A stretch of DNA of 9,324 nt. Origin: JAVVFH01 sp032250585. Its GTDB lineage: Bacteria > Pseudomonadota > Gammaproteobacteria > Xanthomonadales > SZUA-36. The notes under the pieces were generated by a model. That model made no database searches, was not told where the DNA came from, and saw only the letters and a program-made list of their open reading frames with translations. The stretch is from assembly GCA_032250585.1 (NCBI GenBank), contig JAVVFH010000138.1, positions 1 to 9,324 on the forward strand. Direction: 5' to 3'. Shown in pieces: positions 1 through 6,508 of the stretch. How positions within the stretch are numbered: the stretch's first letter is position 1; the number at the start of each line of letters is the position of its first letter. Position numbers and translations under genes: made by a program.

Positions 1-405
1 GCGCAGCTTCGGCCTGCGGCAGCCGTTCCGCAACGCCTTGCTGGTCCTCCCCGGGCCGGCCGGGGAGGGACCGGAGCGGGCCCCCCTGGAGAGCCAGTAC
101 CGGCTGCTGGCGCCGGCCGCCAGCGACACCACCGCCAGGCCCGCCGGCATCCAGCCGAGCAGCGCATTGGTCAGGCGCACCAGCCGCTGCGGCGCGCCGC
201 TTTCGCTGAGCAGGTAGCCGGCGAAGGTGAACAGCGGAATGGCCAACAGAATCGGCATTTCGGCGATACCGTAGAACTCGATCGCCAGCGCCTGCAGGTC
301 GATGCCTTCGCGGCTGTAGCCCCACAGCGCGCTCGCCGCGATCACCGCGAACAGCGGCGCGCCCAGCAGGGCCAGCAACAGCAACATCGGGCCGAGGGCG
401 ATCAC
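1..405 (-). CDS. dctM: TRAP transporter large membrane subunit DctM, N-terminal part, disrupted or chimeric at its inner end
   Basis: DctM is the 12-13-helix subunit of TRAP transporters that moves the solute together with Na+ or H+. The start is a GTG at 405-403. It overlaps the dctQ stop in a GTGA and is preceded by GGAG (412-415) at 6 nt, typical of translational coupling. The protein begins IALGPMLLLLALLGAPLFAV, and a second conserved stretch includes MPILLAIPLFTFAGYLLSE and GWMPAGLAVVSLAA. This matches the first two membrane segments of DctM. After that (about position 115 and lower) the expected Ala/Phe/Thr/Gly-rich motif of the family does not appear in any minus frame. The frame stays open to base 1 but reads an Arg/Ser/Gly/Pro-rich sequence unlike a membrane protein. 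The first ~95 residues are secure; the rest is not DctM. A rearrangement or an assembly join is likely. Confidence 0.75.
   Translation of the reverse strand, partial: MIALGPMLLLLALLGAPLFAVIAASALWGYSREGIDLQALAIEFYGIAEMPILLAIPLFTFAGYLLSESGAPQRLVRLTNALLGWMPAGLAVVSLAAGASSRYWLSRGARSGPSPAGPGRTSKALRNGCRRPKLR
43..72. repeat. Very GC-rich inverted repeat (hairpin) near the left edge
   Basis: GGTCCTCCCC (43-52) pairs with GGGGAGGGACC (62-72) with a single unpaired G, around the 9-nt loop GGGCCGGCC, which can itself partly pair. The repeat lies inside the ~115 nt that no longer resemble dctM. It has no run of T on either side, so a classic intrinsic terminator is not supported. It may have caused a polymerase or assembly error, or belong to the sequence joined onto dctM. 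Confidence 0.5.
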
Positions 406-917
406 GGACGGCTCCGAAGCGAGCCGAAGGCGGCGCCGATATTCCGGACCGTGAACAACAGGTAGCGGTAGGCGATCAGCGCGAAACCAACCGGCAGCAC
501 CGCCTGCAGCCACCAGGCCGGCACCGCTTCGCCCAGCAGCATGTCGTCGAATTCACGCGACAACTGCACGAACTGCAGGCTGTGCCACGCCACCAGCACG
601 CAGACTGCGGCCGTGAACAGGTCGGTCAGCAACTTGACGCCCGACAGGACCCGCTCGGACAGGAAACGGTCGAGCAGCATGATGTTGATGTGCCTGTCCT
701 GGCGGCTGGCGGCCACCGCTCCGGCAACGGCAACCCACAACACGAGCATGCGCAGCAATTCGTCCGTCCACTGAAAACCGAGGTCGAATAAATTGCGCAT
801 CACGATCTGGACAACGGCCAGCAGGATCATGCCGCTGAGCAACACCACGAGCAGGCCGTCCTCGGCGGCCCGCCCTGCCTTCTCCAGGCGCCGGAACCAG
901 GCGGCGGAGCGCTTCAC
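402..917 (-). CDS. dctQ: TRAP transporter small membrane subunit DctQ
   Basis: This is the four-helix small membrane subunit that partners DctM in the inner membrane and is needed for TRAP transport. At 171 residues it has the usual length. Hydrophobic segments lie at about residues 22-40, 55-71, 97-117 and 134-157. The family signature is present: MRN after helix 1, then W-T-D-E-L-L-R (50-56) leading into helix 2, and an Arg/His-containing loop (S-R-Q-D-R-H-I, 71-77) after it. The start is GTG at 917-915, 19 nt downstream of the dctP stop. Only a weak G-rich ribosome site precedes it, so translation probably depends on reading through from dctP. The stop overlaps the dctM start. An alternative start inside helix 1 would remove the charged N-terminus and is unlikely. 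Confidence 0.92.
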   Translation of the reverse strand: MKRSAAWFRRLEKAGRAAEDGLLVVLLSGMILLAVVQIVMRNLFDLGFQWTDELLRMLVLWVAVAGAVAASRQDRHINIMLLDRFLSERVLSGVKLLTDLFTAAVCVLVAWHSLQFVQLSREFDDMLLGEAVPAWWLQAVLPVGFALIAYRYLLFTVRNIGAAFGSLRSRP

Positions 918-936
918 TGCCGGGACGCCCGCTGTC

Positions 937-1953
937 TCAGTCGGTCACCGGACGACCGGCGCGGTATTCTTTCAGAAAGGCCTGCATCCGGTCCAGCAAT
1001 TCGGCATCGAAAACGCCCTGCCGCGCCAACGCCCGATTCGAGGCCATCACGATCTCGCGCCATTCGGCCACCTCCTGCGGTGCTGGCGAGGCGATTTCCA
1101 GACCGCTGTCGAGCAGGGCCTGCAGGGCTTCCGCATTGTCGACCACGCCCCTCTCGTCGAACTGGCGGTACATGGCTTCCAGGACTTCCCGCAGCACCTG
1201 CTGATCGGCTTGGGAAACTCGCGCAAACGCCGCCTTGTCGATCAGCAGCGCCCCGTAGACGTAAACGACAGGCAATTCGGCAATATACTTGAGCCGGGTA
1301 TGCCACTGGAACACCAGAGCGCCCACCGGCGGTACCGTCACGCTGTTGAGCAGATCGGTCTGCAGCCCGGTCATCACGTCCGTGATCGGCATGGTGACCG
1401 GCGCGACGCCAAGGGCATTGAGGGCCGCATAGGAGACCCGGTCGCCCTGCGGCGTCCAGACCTTCTGCCCCTTCAGGTCGGCCAGCGTGCGCAGCGGCTT
1501 GTTCGACATCATGTAGGCGAACCCGGCCGCGGCGAAGCCGAAATTGACGAAACCGGCCTCGTCCAGGCGCTGGCGCATGATCGGTTCCAGCCATTCACGC
1601 ACCTGGCGCGCTTCTTCGATGCTGTTGAACATGAACGGCAGCCCGAGGAGATCGGCGTCGCGCTGGAAACGGTTCATGCCGCCGGAGGTGAACGCCCCGC
1701 CGTGCAACTGGCCGGTGCGCATTTTGCGCTGCACCTGCTTGTCATTGCCCTGCACGCCGCCGCCGTAAAACTTCAAGTGGACCCGGCCGTCGGTGCGCTC
1801 TGCGATTACCTCGGCGCTGCGCCGCATGTCCGTCATCCACGAGGAACCTTCGGGCGCGATGGTCGCGATTTTCAGGGTCTGCGCCGCAGCGGAGGACACA
1901 TACAGCGCCGCTGCGAGGCCTGCGCCGAAAAAAACAAATAACCTTACGTTCAT
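937..1953 (-). CDS. dctP: TRAP transporter periplasmic solute-binding protein DctP (TatP-like)
   Basis: This is the extracytoplasmic receptor that hands its ligand to DctQM. It has 338 residues with a Sec signal peptide: a hydrophobic core at about 4-19, then S-S-A-A-A with probable cleavage after Ala24. Mature features of the family are the opening strand LKIATIAPEGSSWM (27-40), FYGGGVQGN (62-70), DLLGLPFMF (101-109) and the hinge segment SNKPLRTLADLKGQKVWTP (150-168). In classical carboxylate-binding DctP proteins this last motif carries an Arg (K-I-R-V-P type) that clamps the ligand. Here the aligned residue is Trp166. The gene lies 14 nt after tatT and ahead of dctQ and dctM, and the weak RBS (GGGA) suggests coupling. 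The receptor matches the subgroup that works with a TatT lipoprotein. The ligand is unknown, and a non-carboxylate or hydrophobic one is inferred. Confidence 0.94.
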   Translation of the reverse strand: MNVRLFVFFGAGLAAALYVSSAAAQTLKIATIAPEGSSWMTDMRRSAEVIAERTDGRVHLKFYGGGVQGNDKQVQRKMRTGQLHGGAFTSGGMNRFQRDADLLGLPFMFNSIEEARQVREWLEPIMRQRLDEAGFVNFGFAAAGFAYMMSNKPLRTLADLKGQKVWTPQGDRVSYAALNALGVAPVTMPITDVMTGLQTDLLNSVTVPPVGALVFQWHTRLKYIAELPVVYVYGALLIDKAAFARVSQADQQVLREVLEAMYRQFDERGVVDNAEALQALLDSGLEIASPAPQEVAEWREIVMASNRALARQGVFDAELLDRMQAFLKEYRAGRPVTD

Positions 1954-1967
1954 ATTATCGGGTCCCG

Positions 1968-2822
1968 TCAGAAATAGTCGTCTGCGCTATCCAGCAGTTC
2001 TCGCGCTTCGTGCTGCGCCAGGGTGTTGAACAGCACGTAACCGGGTTGCGCCGGATCGGCTTCCAGCACTTCCTTGAGCAACCGGTCGTGCAGGTCGCGA
2101 TCATACAGCGTACGCGCGTAATAGCGGGCGAAATCGACCTTGATCGCGAGGTCGCGCCCGCCGGACAGCGCGATGGCGCGCTGGTAGTGCGCCAGGCCCG
2201 AGTCGAAGTCGCCGCCCAGCGCGGGCGGGCGAATGGTGTCCAGCACGGCCAGGTAATGCGCCACGTTCGCCGGTTGGTAATCCGGGTCCAGTTGGCTCAC
2301 ACGCGTCAGCACCGCTTTGACCTGCGGCAGCCGGGCCAGCGCACCCCAGTCGTCGCCGTGCGCCTGGATGTAGGCGATCCAGCTCAAACCGAAGGTGAAC
2401 AACACCGGGGCGTCACCGGACTCCAGTTGCTGCAAGCGCTCGACGAACTCGGGATAGGCAAGCTCCCAGGCACCACAGGCGGCGGCTTCTGCCACACACA
2501 AGGCGCGGCGACCGTAGGCCCGGGCGCGCGAGGTGAGCCGGCGCGCCCGGGCCGGATCGTCGACGAATACGATGCCGTAAGCGGCGTACAGTTCCGCCGC
2601 CGCGCTCAGCATGGCTTCGTTGTTCGGCGAGCCTTCGACGAAACTGTCCAGCATCAGCAGGTAAGCGGGCGCGCCGTCGCGCACCAGTTGCGGATCGTCG
2701 TGGTTGAGAATCGCCTTGTTCAAATTACCGGCCAGGCCGCTGCCGGCCGCAGTCATCATCGGAGCGCAGCCGGTTGCGGCCAGCGCGACGGCAACGATCA
2801 GGGCATAAAAACAAGCTTTCAT
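1968..2822 (-). CDS. tatT: TRAP transporter T-component lipoprotein (TatT family)
   Basis: A 284-residue protein with a lipoprotein signal: hydrophobic residues 5-16, then A-A-T-G-C with the acylated cysteine at 19. Ala at +2 contains no inner-membrane retention signal, so outer-membrane anchoring in the periplasm is expected. The rest is alpha-helical and Ala/Leu/Tyr-rich, and resembles degenerate tetratricopeptide repeats (for example the segments around 70-84, 140-153 and 205-220). The C-terminal EARELLDSADDYF is typical of the TatT group described from Treponema pallidum Tp0956, which forms a trimer with pores and binds the DctP-like receptor. As first gene of the operon it sits directly before dctP, as in known TatT loci. 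It probably helps deliver ligand from the outer membrane to the receptor. The Shine-Dalgarno is poor: AGAGGA lies 15 nt before the ATG at 2822, farther than usual. No earlier in-frame start is visible nearby. Confidence 0.9.
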   Translation of the reverse strand: MKACFYALIVAVALAATGCAPMMTAAGSGLAGNLNKAILNHDDPQLVRDGAPAYLLMLDSFVEGSPNNEAMLSAAAELYAAYGIVFVDDPARARRLTSRARAYGRRALCVAEAAACGAWELAYPEFVERLQQLESGDAPVLFTFGLSWIAYIQAHGDDWGALARLPQVKAVLTRVSQLDPDYQPANVAHYLAVLDTIRPPALGGDFDSGLAHYQRAIALSGGRDLAIKVDFARYYARTLYDRDLHDRLLKEVLEADPAQPGYVLFNTLAQHEARELLDSADDYF

Positions 2823-3082
2823 CGGGGAATCCGGCGATCCTCTTTGGCGAGGCTAAAGTCTAACAAATACAGCACCGCCCGGTACGGGACTGTCTGCCAG
2901 CACGGGCCGAAAAGCAGGCCGGACTTGACTTGAAGACCAACGGTCGCTCTCAATTTGACGTAAAATTACCCTGTTTACGCTTTCGATCAGACCTCTGACA
3001 GTAGACCCTGGTCTGGCCGATGCCCTTTTGGACCCGGCTGAATTCATGCCGCTGGACATCGACTGCAACGGGAAATACCGCG
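2823..3082. promoter_or_regulatory. Divergent intergenic region between tatT and the DUF748 gene
   Basis: These 260 nt separate two divergently transcribed units, so promoters for both must lie here. Towards the DUF748 gene there is an isolated -10-like TAAAAT at 2961-2966 without a good -35. A TTGACG (2955-2960) is paired only with the poor TACGCT (2976-2981) at a short 15-nt spacing. Towards tatT an AT-rich patch at about 2853-2871 is the only place resembling a -10 region. No promoter can be assigned firmly. An interrupted 6-bp inverted repeat is at 2988-3015, and a short open frame crosses 3046-3123 (see findings). Confidence 0.45.
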
Positions 3083-6000
3083 ATGGATTCGACGAGCCGC
3101 CTGAGCTCTGCCTTAAAGCATGACTGGTTGAATCCGCGCCGCAAGCGTTTCTGGGCCCTGGTTGCGCTGCTCGTTTACACGCTCATCGGCTTTTTCCTGA
3201 TCCCCGTGCTGGTGGAAAGCAGCCTGACCGGCTTCGTGCGCGACAATTTGCAACGCGAAGCGACGGTCAACAAGGTCGAAGTCAACCCCTATTCGCTCAG
3301 CCTCAATGTGCAGGGCTTCGAAATACGCGACCGCGACGATGCGGTGATCCTGCGCTTCGACGAGTTCTTCGCCAATTTCCAGCTTTCCAGCCTGTTTCGC
3401 CGGGCCTGGACCTTCCGCGAAATTCGTCTCGACCGGCCCTGGTTTCTCTATGAGCGTTTCGCTTCCGGCGACTCGCGCCTGGGCCGCTTGCTGGAAGACT
3501 TTGCCAAACCCGCAGCCGAAACCGAAGCCGCGAACGGGCAGGACGAGGGCCTGCCGCGACTGTTGGTCCAGGCGTTTTTCCTGAACGGCGGCGCGGGGCA
3601 GATCCGCGACGCGGTGCCGGAACACCCCTTCGAGGTCGAAGTCGGCCCGATCACGCTCGCGCTCCAGGAACTCAACAGCCTGCCGGACCGCTATGGCCGT
3701 AAAACCCTTCAGGTCGAACTGCCCGACGGTGCCGCCCTGACCTGGGTCGGCAAGATGTCACTCACACCCTTTCACTCGCAAGGCAGCGTGTCGCTGCAGG
3801 ACTCCCGGCTTCATTCGACCATCAGCTACCTGGAGGCCTTGCTGCCGCTGGACGCGATCAGCGCGGAGCTGGACCTGCGCTTCGATTATTCCCTGCGCGT
3901 CGATGAGGCCGGCACGTTCGCGGTCGAAGTCGACGACTTGTTGGCCCAATTGCAGCAACTGCAAGTCAGCGGACTCGAGCCCGGCACCCGCTTTTTGGAG
4001 ATTCCATTGCTGCAGCTGGAAGGCGGCTCCCTGCGCTATCCCGAGCAGCGCCTGCATTTCGAACGCATCGGCATCGAGCAGCCCCGGGTGATCGCCTGGC
4101 TTGATGAAAACCGCGCACTCAGCCTGGCTCAGCTGGCGCCGGCCGCGGAACCGGCTGAATCCCGCGACGCCGCGAACGGCGCCGCCCTGCCCTGGACGAT
4201 CGGAATCCGGGCCATCGAGCTGCGCGACGGCGAGGTGGAGTTGTCCGACCGCGGCATCGAACCCCCGACCTTCCTGTCACTGCGGGCCGTTTCCCTGCAG
4301 GCCGATGATTTCAGCAACGAAGCAGGTACGGACTTCCCGCTGAACATCGCGGCGACGCTGCCCGGGGAAAGCCGCCTGGCGCTGGACGGGCGTCTCGCGC
4401 TGTTTCCGGACATCGATCTCAGCGCCACGGTCACGAGCAGCGGCATCCTTCTTTCCCTCGCGGAGCCCTACGCACAACAGGCCGCGCGGATTTCGGTCGC
4501 TGGCGGCCGCCTGCACGGGAAATGGCAGCTTGAGGTCGATGACGCGGCGCTCGTCTCGGTGACCGGCCCGTTCAGCGTCGATGAACTCGACCTTCGAGAC
4601 TCGATCGAAGAGGAAGGCTTGCTCGGCTGGCGACGCCTGGAGGTAGAGGACCTGGCGCTCCGGCCTGGCGACAAGCGGCTCGAAATATCCGCCATGACGC
4701 TGCACGAGCCCTCCGGCCGGATCGTGATTTTCGCCGACAAGACCACCAACCTGTCGCGCCTGGCAAGGGAGGCGGCAAAGGATATGGAGTCAGAAACGGA
4801 GCCAGAACAGGCGCTACAGCCCGGGCAGCAGACGCAGGAGAGCGACCCGGGCCAGGCAGAGCAGACTGAACAAAATGACCCCGGCCCGCTCGATATCGTC
4901 ATCGGCGGCGTGCAGATGCAGCAGGGTTCGCTGGATTTTTCCGATCTGTCCCTGCCGCTGCCGTTCCGCGCCACGATCACCGGCCTCGGCGGCACGCTAT
5001 CCACCGTTTCGACCGTCAGCGGGGAGCCCGCCGAAGTGCAGCTCGAAGGCCAGGTCGAGGAATTCGGGCTGGCGCGCATCGAGGGTTACCTGGCGCCGTT
5101 CGATCCGCTACGCAACACCGACATCCGGGTGGATTTCCGCAACCTCGAGATGTCCAGCTTCTCGCCCTACAGCGTGCAGTTCGCCGGCCGCGAAATCGCC
5201 GCAGGCAAGCTTAATCTCGACCTCGGCTACATGATCGCGAACGGCCGCCTGGTCGGGCGCAACGACATCGTGCTGAGCGATCTGGTGCTCGGTGACAAGG
5301 TCGACCACCCCGATGCGGCGAGCCTGCCGCTGGGCCTGGCGGTGGCGCTGCTGAAGGATTCAAACGGCGTCATCGACGTCGAACTGCCGGTGGAAGGCGA
5401 CGTCAACGACCCCCAGTTCGAGATCGGCGGCCTGATCTGGAAGGCGATCAGCGGCTTGATCGGGAAAGTCGTGTCCGCGCCGTTCCGGCTGCTCGCCAAC
5501 CTGCTGGGCGTCGAAACGGATGACCTGGGGCAGATCCGGTTCCTGCCCGGGCGCTCCGATCTCACCCCGCCGGAGCGCGAAAAAGTCGCCCAGCTTCACA
5601 AGGCGCTGCAGCAGCGCCCGGAACTCACACTCGAGATACCGGCCGTGTATGCCGTTGAAATCGACGGGCCGGCCCTGCGTTATGAACTCCTGCGCGATCA
5701 GGTCCTCGAGCGCGCGGAAAAAGAACAAAGCCCCGAAGAACTGGGAAACTTCCGTTTCGACGTGTCCCTGCGCCCGGTACTCGAATCTTTATTCAGCGAG
5801 CGCTTCGCCGACACTCCGTTGGCCGATATCCAGGCGGCCCACCGCGCGCCACCCGCCGACGACCCCGAGGGCGAAGCGGTGCTGGATGAACTGGCCTACA
5901 CCCACGACCTGCGCGACCGGCTGCTTGCCGACCTGCCCGTTGCGGCCGCCGACCTCGAGCAGCTCGGCGCAGCCCGGGCGGAGACGGTTCGCGCGGCCTT

Positions 6001-6112
6001 CCTGGCGGCCGGCGACCTGAACGCAAATCGACTGCTCACGACCGGCCTGCAGGAAGGCGAGCGCGAAAACGACGAGTGGGTGCTGATGGAACTGAACGTC
6101 GCGGCCGAATAG
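3083..6112 (+). CDS. DUF748 domain AsmA-like envelope protein
   Basis: A large protein of the AsmA/YhdP/TamB-like superfamily, whose members are anchored in the inner membrane and extend through the periplasm, with proposed or shown roles in lipid movement and outer-membrane upkeep. From the chosen ATG (3083, GGGA about 9 nt upstream) it has 1009 residues. After a basic stretch (NPRRKRF, 17-23) comes one membrane helix (about 23-44). A long beta-rich region follows with repeated short strands such as VEVNPYSLSLNVQGFEIRD near 65-85. An acidic Glu/Gln/Pro linker lies at 569-602. The conserved C-terminal module is at about 672-810, with GKLNLDLGY, ALLKDSNGVIDVELPVEGD, DPQFEIGGLIWKAI and SAPFRLLANLLG. 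The tail after IRFLPGRSDLTPPE is mostly helical. The frame is open further upstream to an ATG at 3020, but those 21 residues look non-coding and would displace the anchor. Exact function is unknown. Confidence 0.9.
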   Translation: MDSTSRLSSALKHDWLNPRRKRFWALVALLVYTLIGFFLIPVLVESSLTGFVRDNLQREATVNKVEVNPYSLSLNVQGFEIRDRDDAVILRFDEFFANFQLSSLFRRAWTFREIRLDRPWFLYERFASGDSRLGRLLEDFAKPAAETEAANGQDEGLPRLLVQAFFLNGGAGQIRDAVPEHPFEVEVGPITLALQELNSLPDRYGRKTLQVELPDGAALTWVGKMSLTPFHSQGSVSLQDSRLHSTISYLEALLPLDAISAELDLRFDYSLRVDEAGTFAVEVDDLLAQLQQLQVSGLEPGTRFLEIPLLQLEGGSLRYPEQRLHFERIGIEQPRVIAWLDENRALSLAQLAPAAEPAESRDAANGAALPWTIGIRAIELRDGEVELSDRGIEPPTFLSLRAVSLQADDFSNEAGTDFPLNIAATLPGESRLALDGRLALFPDIDLSATVTSSGILLSLAEPYAQQAARISVAGGRLHGKWQLEVDDAALVSVTGPFSVDELDLRDSIEEEGLLGWRRLEVEDLALRPGDKRLEISAMTLHEPSGRIVIFADKTTNLSRLAREAAKDMESETEPEQALQPGQQTQESDPGQAEQTEQNDPGPLDIVIGGVQMQQGSLDFSDLSLPLPFRATITGLGGTLSTVSTVSGEPAEVQLEGQVEEFGLARIEGYLAPFDPLRNTDIRVDFRNLEMSSFSPYSVQFAGREIAAGKLNLDLGYMIANGRLVGRNDIVLSDLVLGDKVDHPDAASLPLGLAVALLKDSNGVIDVELPVEGDVNDPQFEIGGLIWKAISGLIGKVVSAPFRLLANLLGVETDDLGQIRFLPGRSDLTPPEREKVAQLHKALQQRPELTLEIPAVYAVEIDGPALRYELLRDQVLERAEKEQSPEELGNFRFDVSLRPVLESLFSERFADTPLADIQAAHRAPPADDPEGEAVLDELAYTHDLRDRLLADLPVAAADLEQLGAARAETVRAAFLAAGDLNANRLLTTGLQEGERENDEWVLMELNVAAE

Positions 6113-6199
6113 GCGCGAGGCGGAATGGCTGCGCAGCGGGAAGCTTACGCTTCGGGCCGGTCGAGTCAATCCCATTCAGATGTAATCACGCTCAGTTTG

Positions 6200-6221
6200 A
6201 TGTTTTGATGTGTCAAAACAT
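6200..6221. promoter_or_regulatory. Palindromic operator in front of vapB
   Basis: Two perfect 9-bp arms, ATGTTTTGA (6200-6208) and TCAAAACAT (6213-6221), flank the 4-nt spacer tgtg. The repeat covers the probable -35 and lies 17 nt before the vapB start. VapB-type ribbon-helix-helix antitoxins bind such short inverted repeats to repress their own operon. The site is directly seen; autoregulation is inferred from the family. Confidence 0.75.
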
Positions 6222-6232
6222 GATGCTATGAT
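6205..6232 (+). promoter_or_regulatory. Probable vapB promoter, leaderless geometry
   Basis: The -10 candidate is TATGAT (6227-6232), which matches the consensus at five of six positions. The -35 candidate TTGATG (6205-6210) is 16 nt upstream and overlaps the operator. With usual spacing transcription would begin at about 6239, which is the A of the vapB ATG. No Shine-Dalgarno is visible between 6221 and 6238, in agreement with a leaderless message. Confidence 0.55.
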
Positions 6233-6238
6233 TATTCC

Positions 6239-6508
6239 ATGAGAACGACTTTGACCATTGATGACGACCTGGCCAGGGCGCTGAAGCGTCGGGCGCAGGA
6301 AACCGGGCGTTCGTTCAAAGCGCTGGTCAACGAGGCCCTGCGGGTCGGTCTGGAGGAAACGGCATCGGAACCGGTGCGCCGCCCGTACCGTCTGGAGTCC
6401 GTGGCAATGGGCCAGGTCACTGCCGGCTTCGATATGGACAAGGCGCTTGTGATCGCCGGCAGCCTGGAAGACGAGGAGCTGGCACGCAAACTGGAACTGC
6501 GCAAGTGA
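6239..6508 (+). CDS. vapB: VapB-like ribbon-helix-helix antitoxin
   Basis: An 89-residue antitoxin of a type II VapBC system. The N-terminus MRTTLTIDDDLARALKRRA followed by a second helix (about 22-40, GRSFKALVNEALRVGLEE) is the DNA-binding ribbon-helix-helix fold: the beta strand reads the operator and the two helices form the dimer. The C-terminal part (about 62-86, GFDMDKALVIAGSLEDEELARKL) is the acidic tail that normally wraps around the toxin and blocks its active site. The stop at 6506-6508 overlaps a GTG in a GTGA, the usual coupling to vapC. The gene appears intact, but its toxin partner is broken, so it is now an orphan that may still repress its promoter or neutralise related toxins in the cell. 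The family is clear from the N-terminus; the subfamily is less certain. Confidence 0.87.
   Translation: MRTTLTIDDDLARALKRRAQETGRSFKALVNEALRVGLEETASEPVRRPYRLESVAMGQVTAGFDMDKALVIAGSLEDEELARKLELRK

Noticed and set aside
793..1941. Long plus-strand open frame (382 codons) opposite dctP
   Set aside because: It is antisense to a well recognised dctP and dctQ start, rich in His, Arg and Gln as expected from the shadow of a GC-rich gene, with no recognisable domain.
2010..2933. Plus-strand open frame (307 codons) opposite tatT
   Set aside because: Antisense shadow of the lipoprotein gene; composition (Gly, Arg, Val, Gln) and lack of any motif argue against coding.
3020..3082. Earlier ATG (3020) as start of the DUF748 gene
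   Set aside because: The additional 21 residues (Cys, Trp, Thr and Ser rich) are not protein-like, and there is no good ribosome site. The ATG at 3083 puts a short basic stretch right before the membrane helix, as normal.
4468..5079. Minus-strand open frame (203 codons) inside the DUF748 gene
   Set aside because: Very Ser/Arg/Cys/Pro-rich, and the opposite strand has clear conserved protein features. Typical antisense frame.
6140..6153. Hairpin GAAGC-ttac-GCTTC as terminator of the DUF748 gene
   Set aside because: Only five base pairs and no following T run. Intrinsic termination is not supported.
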